Source: a virus. Taken from it: 24,836 nucleotides of DNA. A program made the position numbers and the translations under genes. This document shows positions 15,801 through 24,800 of the stretch, piece by piece. The DNA lies in the IMG/VR virus record IMGVR_UViG_3300006101_000061, positions 1 to 24,836 of that record; one strand, given 5' to 3'. The notes beneath the pieces were generated by a model that saw nothing but the letters and a program-made list of their open reading frames with translations, made no database searches and was not told where the DNA came from. Each line of letters opens with the position of its first letter. Within the stretch, counting starts at the first letter, position 1.

Positions 15801-18800
15801 ATTATATCCAACTAAAGGCAACAGTCAATCAACATTTGCAGGTTTGCAATATTGGAATCAAGGCACTTATATCAAACCAATAGGCAGTGAAATTATCACT
15901 GCTACTAATGCTATATTGTTTGCTAGCAAGTTGGCTCAACAAATTGTAGTTGGCTCAACAGCAGGCCCGAGATATCAAAGTACTTTAACACAGATTACAA
16001 ACTTAACTCCTGCTACTTCTAATGAAGTTGCATTAGTTGCCGCAGACTTTAATACTGTTATTGGAATTTTAAATAACGGCACTGCTGGTGTTACAGAAAA
16101 TATTGTTCCTAACACAACAGCAAGCTCTACAGCAAGTATTGTTGCGGCTTACAATTTATTAAATGCGAATCGACAATATATCCAAGCAGAAACTGTTGCG
16201 TATGTTGATTCTATTCGCGGAACATTCCCATACAATCATTCTAAATGCGAGCGCGATACACGATTAGTAGTCGATGCTCTTGTACAAGATTTAATCTTCC
16301 AAGGTTCAAGTCAAACTGTATTTTCAGGTTTACAATACTGGAATCAAACTACAACTGCGATACCTGGAGAAGTTACAACAACTACAAACGCAATTAACTA
16401 TGTTTCTAGTCTAGCACAGAAAGTTATTGCTAACAACCAAACAGGTATACGTTATCAATCGACAGTAACACAAAACGTATCATTCACTCCTGGTACTTCA
16501 GCCGAACAGGCTCTAATTGGTACAGATTTTTCAGTAATTACAGATCTAATTACCAATGGTACAGCAGGTGTAAGCGATATGATAGTTCCAAACGGAATTA
16601 CACCTAGTTCAAATAACAATGTAACTAATGCTTATAATATTTTACAAGCAAACCGTGCATACCTAATTGCAGAAGGTGTTGCTTATGTTGAGTCAACCAA
16701 GACTAGCGGATTTACATACGATGGTACAAAATGCCAACGTGATATTGGCTACATGGTTGACTCAGTATCTTTTGATTTGTTGTATGGCGGTAATCGTCAA
16801 GCTATTCAATCAGGTGTTTACTATTTTGGATACTCAACAACATCAAGTGCTATTCCGGGAGAAATCACAGAAACTGTAGCAGGTTACGCACATATCGGTG
16901 GTATCATTTCCAGTATCATACAGGGATTTGCGATAGGAAGCTCATATCAGACATGGGTATCACAAACAACATCTGGATTGGGCGGAACTACTTCAGAAGT
17001 AAACTATGTACAGACTCTGATCAGTACTTTGGAAAACATCATTCAAAATGGTCCTAGCCAAGCTCCTGCAGAAAGTCCAATCAGTTTAACACGTAGTAAT
17101 AATCCTAACGTTCTAAATGCGGCAACATTATTACATAACAATAGAGAATTTATTACCCAAGAAGTTGTAGCATACATTGATGCAACATATAACACAAATA
17201 CATTCACATATAATGAATACAAGTGTAAGCGTGATACAGGCCTAATTGTTGATGCCCTATTACAAGATCTATATTTTGGCGGAACAAGTCAATCGACTTT
17301 TGCTGGCATCCAATATTGGAATCAAACTACAACAACTATTCCAGGTGAAGTTTCAACTACTACATCGGCTATTGCTTATGTTTCATCGTTGGCTCAACGT
17401 ATCGTAATGAATGATACGACCGGTCTTCGTTATTCAACATCTACACAAGTAACTAACCTAAGTGCCCCAGGCACAGCCGCAGAAGCAACTGTGGTTGCTA
17501 ATGAGTTTGCGACTATTGTAAACATTATAACAACCGGCACAACAGGTATTACTGATAAGATAATTCCAAACGGAATTACACCAAGTACAAAAGCCAATGT
17601 ATTAAATGCTTACACTTTATTAGAAGCTAATAAGAGCTACCTACAGGCAGAAGCAGTTGCGTACATTACAGCAACAGCACCTTCGTTCGTATATGATAAG
17701 TCAAAGTGTGCTAGAGATGTAGCCTATATGGTAGATTCTGTTGCGTTTGATTTGAAATGGGGCGGAAATCGTCAAGCTATACAATCAGGCACTTACTATT
17801 TTGGTTATAGTTTAACTTCTAGTGCTATTCCAAATGAAAGCACAGAAGTTTTAGATGCTTACACATACCTAAGTTCACTAGTTGGTAGTATTGTAACAGC
17901 AACACCGGTAGTTCCTTATCAAACTGCAATCAGCCAAGTGTCTAACTTACCTGTTGCAACAAATACAGAAGTTACTGCTCTGCAAAATAATGTTTCTTAT
18001 ATTAAAAATATTATTGCAAACGGTCCAAATGTTGCAAGTGCGCCTACATCAATTCCTTTAGCACCTAGTGCATCTTCTAGTGTATACAATGCTGTACAAT
18101 TATTAGAAGCTAATCGTGCATTTATACAAGCAGAACTAACAGCGTACATCAACAACAAATATAATGTATTCACATACAACGAAGATAAATGTTTCCGTGA
18201 CACAGGATATATTGTTGACAGTATTGCATTTGACTTGTTACACGGCGGTAATCGTCAAGCAACACAAGCCGGAGTTTACTACTACGGATTCTCAAATACA
18301 CAAAGCGCAATACCTGGAGAACAGGCAAACACAGTTGCGGCTTACGATAGGATCAAATCTATCATAGGTCCTATTATATTAGGACAACCTATCACTAAGT
18401 CAGCAGGTAATCCTAGCTCACAAGTTACTGGCTTACCAATTGCAACTCAATTACAAGTTACTTCTCTACAATCTCTTGTAGATGACATCACTAATATTAT
18501 TGACATTGGTCCAAGCGCGGCCGCAAGTGCTATACCAATTAGCTTAACAGCTAGTTCAGATGTTAATGCACAAAAAGCATTTAACTATCTAATGGCAAAC
18601 CGTTCGTTTATTGTAAACGAAGTTATTGCTTATGTTAACGCTCAGTACGGAACAGCATTTGAGTATGATGCAGTTAAATGTAAACGTGATATCGGTTACA
18701 TGATCGACTGTGTTAGCTTTGATTTGCTTCGCGGCGGTAATCGTCAAGCTATTCAAGCAGGTACACTATACTTTGGATATAACAGCAATTCGACTACTTT

Positions 18801-21800
18801 AATCAATGAATTAAAGCAAACTGTTATGGCCTACGAATACATGGCTACATTAGTAAATGCAGTTGTACAAAATCAGGCATTAAGCAATTTCTATCAATCC
18901 GATATTCCACAGACATTGATCGAAAATGCGCCATCGACTTCTGCTATTGCGGCAGAATTAGTAAGCGACATTTCCTTGATGACTCGAATTATCAGCAACG
19001 GTCCTTCAGAAGCTCCTGCTTTAATTCCAATTAGTTTAACAGAGTCGGCTGATGCTAACAGAGCTAATGCGTATGCTCTCTTAGAAGCTAATCGTTCATT
19101 TATTGTAGCAGAAATTATTGCGTTTGTCAATACACTACCTAATTTTGTTTACGATCAAGCCAAGTGTTATCGTGACGTGGGTATTATTGTCGAGAACCTA
19201 GCGTTTGATATTTCTTTTGGTGGAAACCAAAAAGCAGTTGAGTCTGGTTTAGGATATTACAAAGGCGTAACATCTGTAATCCAGGGAGAAACAACACAGA
19301 CTATTGGTGCGATCAATTACATCAATACTTTAGCAAATTATATTATTAATAATCAAGTTGCTCCAAATGTGATCGGTAGTACTGCTACACAATCACAGGT
19401 TATCAACACAGCACTAGTGGGCGGTGGGATAGCAAGCACAGCATTAGCTAATGGTGTTTCGATTATAACAGATATCATTCAGAATGGCCCAAGTGCGGCT
19501 CCAGACAGTTACATTGGTGCGGCAATTGACCCTGCATACATGAGTGCAGAAATATTATTGCAGTTAAACAGAAGCTTTATACAAGAAGAAGTTGTTTCTT
19601 ATGTCAACGCACAGTTCTTAACATTCCCATATGACAGTAAGAAATGTTCACGTGATACAGGATTGATAGTCGATGCCGTTGCATTCGATATGCTATATCC
19701 AAGTAATCCTTACAGTCAATCAACATTTGCCGCGATTCAATATTGGAGTCAGAACGGATATACCGGTGCTATCGAAAGCGAACTATCGACAACTACAAAT
19801 GCTATTTCTTATCTAAGTGGCCTAGCATCAAGGATCATTCTAAACGATACTACAGGTGCAAGATATCAAAATAACATCACACAAACAACTATTCCAGGTG
19901 CTCCGGCAACACAGAATGAAGTTGTTGCGCTAGGTGCAGAGTTTTCTATCATTACAGAAATTATCAACAATTATACAGTAACTGGATTACCAATTACTGA
20001 CGGTATTGTTCCTAACGGTAATGCAACAACTTCTATAACAATTAATAACGCTTACGCACTACTGCAAGCTAACAGACAGTATCTACAAGCAGAAACAGTT
20101 GCTTGGGTTGAAGCTAATAAGACAGCCGGCTTTAACTATGATAGAGCAACTTGTTTCCGTGATGCAGGATACATGATAGACTCTGTGTCTTTTGACTTGC
20201 TACATGGTGGTAACCGTCAAGCAGTTCAAAGTGGTGTTTACTATTACAGCTACACTAGTGGATCTACACAGATCTCTGGACAAACAACACAAACAGTTGC
20301 GGCATTTAATCACATTGCCACAGTTGCTGAAGCATTGATCAGAGGTCAAGTAGTTACTCCTACTACTGGTAATTTAGCGTTACCAGTTACTGGATTGCCA
20401 ACAGCTAGTGCGGCTGAAGTAACACAGATACAAAATATCTTCTCTAATATTACAAACTTAATCCAAAATGGTCCAAGCGTACTTGGTACTAAACAGCCAA
20501 TTGGTTTAACACCTAGCCAGAATATTAACGTACAACACGCATACAATATTTTAGAAGCTAATCGTGCATTCCTACAAGCTGAGATGGTGGCATGGGTTGA
20601 TTACACATATAACAGTAACGGATTCAATTACAATCAAGCACTATGCTATAGAGATACAGGATTTATTGTTGATGCAATTAGCCAAGACATATTACTAGGT
20701 GGAAATCATAAATCAATTGAAGCCGCTGTAACTTATTGGGTAGGTTCCGTAAGCGCCATTCCTGGAGAGATTACACAGACAATGGCCGCATACAATTACC
20801 TAGCACAAATAGCTAGCAACGTTGTATCTAACTCTACGTTTACACAGATTTCATACGCAACACAGATAGTAAATCCTTTCTACGCAAATGGTAACGAAGC
20901 TATTCCAAGAATTGAAAGTTTAGTTGCTATGATGAATAACATTATCGAAAATGGACCAAGTGCGGCTCCAGAAGGATACGACGGTTCGGGATTGTTCCCA
21001 GTGCGTTTTGATCCTATTATCGATAACGTAAACATTGCTCCACAAATTGCAAGCCTTTCAACAAATACAGATGGATCATATACTGTAGGATTGACACAGA
21101 ATACTGTGGGAGCAGGTACAAACTATACAATGTACTTTGGTCAGACCAGTGTGTATCCTGTGCAGACTAAAGATGTTCCAGAAAACTGGGCGCAACGTGC
21201 GATCGATCCGTTTGGTTCAATGGGCGGTAGCTTAGTCGACGGTGCAGTTATAAGTAGACGTTCACCGATCCAATCGTTCGTTTATGATGCGTATACTCAA
21301 ATTAACCAAGGTGGTGTTGGTATCAAGATTACCAACAACGGATATGCACAGCTAGTTTCTGTGTTTACGATTTTCTGTGGAACATCTGTTGTCACAGACA
21401 ACGGCGGTATTTGTTCTATTACTAACTCTAACGCCAACTTCGGTGATTACTGTCTAGTATCTAAGGGATACGGTTACTTAGATTTCTTTGGTGAAGTTTA
21501 TAACCCACCAAAACTACCGTACTATCCAAACGGTGTGTACCCAAGCAGTCAAGTAGTCGAAGTATATTGTCCAGATCCAAACAATCGTCCACACATTGGT
21601 CAGATCATGGAAGTTGTTGCTCCAGAAGGTTACACCAACAACCAAGGACTACCAGGCTTCTTATCAGCCAATCCAAATACAAGTACTATTACAACAGGTA
21701 CAGTGACAATCAACGGCATTGATAATTCAGGTATTGTTATTGGTCAAAATGTTTATATCATTGATCAATACGGAAATTATACAGATATCAACGGTACTTA

Positions 21801-24800
21801 TTATTGTGCAACAGGTACAACAGTTGCCGACGTTGGATTCCAAAGCCTTACATTAAGCAAAGCCTTACAAACAGGCGGTGGCGATGCCAATAATCCAACA
21901 TACTTCACGATTTATGTATCTGGTAATGCTTACTATACAGTTTTAAGTTCTGTATTAGCTCCAGATCCACTAACTCCTGGCCAATCATTTATTAGTGCCG
22001 CAGTTAACTCAACTGGAAACGATAATACTGCGCAAGAAGCACAGGCAATCACATTTATTTCTAATCTAGCAGATAGCGTTGTTGCAAACACATTGGCTAC
22101 AGCTTTACAAAACACAACTACACAAATTACTCAACTTTCGTTGACGGGCGGTGTGCAGGCTGTTCCAACAATGAATGGGCTGTTTGATCAGATATCTTAC
22201 ATCATTACTAATGGACTGAATTCTGCACCATCGAGTACTGTAACTTATGGAACTCCTGTGGCAGGTGCGGCTAGTGCGGCCTCATTATTATTACAAAATA
22301 AAGCGTTCTTCCAAGCAGAAACTCTTGCATACTTGAATAGTTTATATTTTGTTTATGATCACGCAACCTGCAGAAGAGATTTAGGTTATATATTAAATGG
22401 CTTTGCATATGATGTATTCTATCAAAGCAATTATCAATCACGCAAGTGTGGTAATGCTTATCAACGTGCGGCGAGTGCATACGTTTTACAAAACGAAATG
22501 ACACAAACTACTGATGCTATTTCACACATAGCGTCACTAGTAACTAACTTAGCCGGTATCAGCAACGTTGGTGAAGCTATTTCAAACGTGACACAAGGTG
22601 CTGTTAACATCAATAATATTATTGACAATGGTACAAGTTCACAGCCAGCTCTAGTACTTCCAGATTATCCCGGAATTGACCTAGGAGTCAGCAATGCTAA
22701 GACATTGATCCTTGATAATATGAACTTTATCAAAGCAGAGACTATTGCTTGGATCAACGCCAACTACACAGTATTCACATACGATCAAGCTAAATGCACA
22801 AGAGATTTAGGTTATATCCTAGATGCACTATCAGCAGATATCTTGACAGGTTCTAACTATCGTGCAGTTAAAGCAGGTCAAGCATACTACAGAGGTAATG
22901 CAAATAATGTTATTGACAATGAACTAACTGAGACAGTTGGTGCATTTAACTATATAAGCGGTCTAGTACAGGCATTACCAAACGTAGCCGCAAGCTCAAC
23001 AGCTACTACACAGGTAATTAATGATATTGTTACTATCAATAATATCGTTCAGAATGGGTTGAGCGTAAGCCCAACTGTAACTTATCCTTTACCAGCAGGC
23101 ATCGACAGCGGATTTGCTAGTGCTAGCCAACTGATACAAAACAACTTAGGATTTATCCAATCAGAAGTTGAAGGATATGTATTCAATACATTTGGTGGAT
23201 TCACATACAATCAAGCCAAGTGCTATCGTGACACGGGATTAATTGTTGATGCAGTTGCACAAGACATTTTATTTGGTGGTACAAGCCAATCAACTTTTGC
23301 CGGTATCCAATATTGGAATCAAACTACAACAACTATCCCTGGTGAAGTTACAACAACCACAAATGCAATCAACTACGTTGCAGGACTAGCACAAAAAGTT
23401 TTACTGAACGATACTACCGGCGTCCGCTATCAGTCGACAGTAACACAGGTTACAAATTTACCTGCGGCAACAAGTGCTGAACAAACTATAGTTTCTACAG
23501 ATTTTTCTGTAATTACAAACATCATTACAAACGGCACAGCCGGTGTAACAGATATCATTGTACCTAATGGTGTAACATCAAGCAGTAATGCTAATGTACA
23601 ACATGCTTATGCTATATTAGAAGCCAATAAGGCCTACTTACAAGCAGAAGGTAAAGCATACGTTGATGCTACTAAGACATCAGGATTCACTTATGACGGT
23701 ACTAAGTGTGTTCGCGATATTGGCTATATGGTTGATTCTGTTGCATTTGACTTATTGTACGGCGGAAACAGACAAGCAGTTCAAAGCGGAGTTTACTATT
23801 TTGGATATTCAAACACTTCAAGTGCTATTCCAAACGAAAGCGTACAAGTAACTCAAGCCTACAACTATATTAGCTCAATATTGCCAAGCATTATTGAAGG
23901 CACAGCGGTAACAACATATCAAAGTACTGTTACACAAGTTACAAACTTGTCAGCGGGTACTGTTGCTAATGCCAATACAGCTACATCGTTGGTTGCTAAT
24001 ATTGTTAATATTATCACTAATGGTCCAACTGTAGCCGCAAGTCCAACAAGTATCGGTCTAACACAAGGCGATGCCAACGCACAAAATACTGCGAAGATGT
24101 TGGAAGCTAACAGAACATTTATTCAAGCACAGACTATTGCTTATATCAATCAGTTGTATCCAAGTGGATTCACTTATGATAGATCAAAATGCAAACGCGA
24201 TGTTGGATTCTTAACACAAGCATTGATCTACGACTTGACGTATGGTGGTAACTCAATGAGCGTTGATGCCGCACTTCAATATTTTAATAGTGCAAACAAC
24301 AACGTCAGTGTAATTCCAAATGAAACACCGCAGACTGTTTCAGCTATTAACTATATCAATACACTTGCACAGAAAGTTATTAGAAATACTGCACCTACAA
24401 CAGTTTATACAACTGCTACACAGTATATCAATAACACATTGACATTAGGTGCCAATGCGGCAAATACGATTGCAACATTAGTAACTGATATGAGTAACAT
24501 TGTTCAAAACGGTCCAGGTGCGGCACCGTTGATCAGCGATATCAATATACCTGTGCCGGGTTATGCTAATCTAGCTAGCACAACTATCGAAGCAGACAAG
24601 TACACATTAGCTAGCGAAACTATTACTTGGATCAATCAAACTTATACTCAGTTTACTTACAATCAAGATACATGTAAGAGAGATATACAGTTTATTGTTG
24701 AAGGTATACTATATGATTTGATGTATGGTGGAAACTGGCAATCTGTTGATGCAGGTTTGCAATACTGGAAGGCAAATACTGTTGGCGAAACAAGTTTAAT

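Noticed and set aside
14896-23851. Small ORFs overlapping the repeat arrays in other frames (for example 15146-15421, 16667-16879, 18164-18367, 23663-23851)
   Set aside because: They recur at the same place of type B units and look alike only because the underlying repeat DNA is alike. They lie out of frame within the giant gene and have no ribosome sites of their own.
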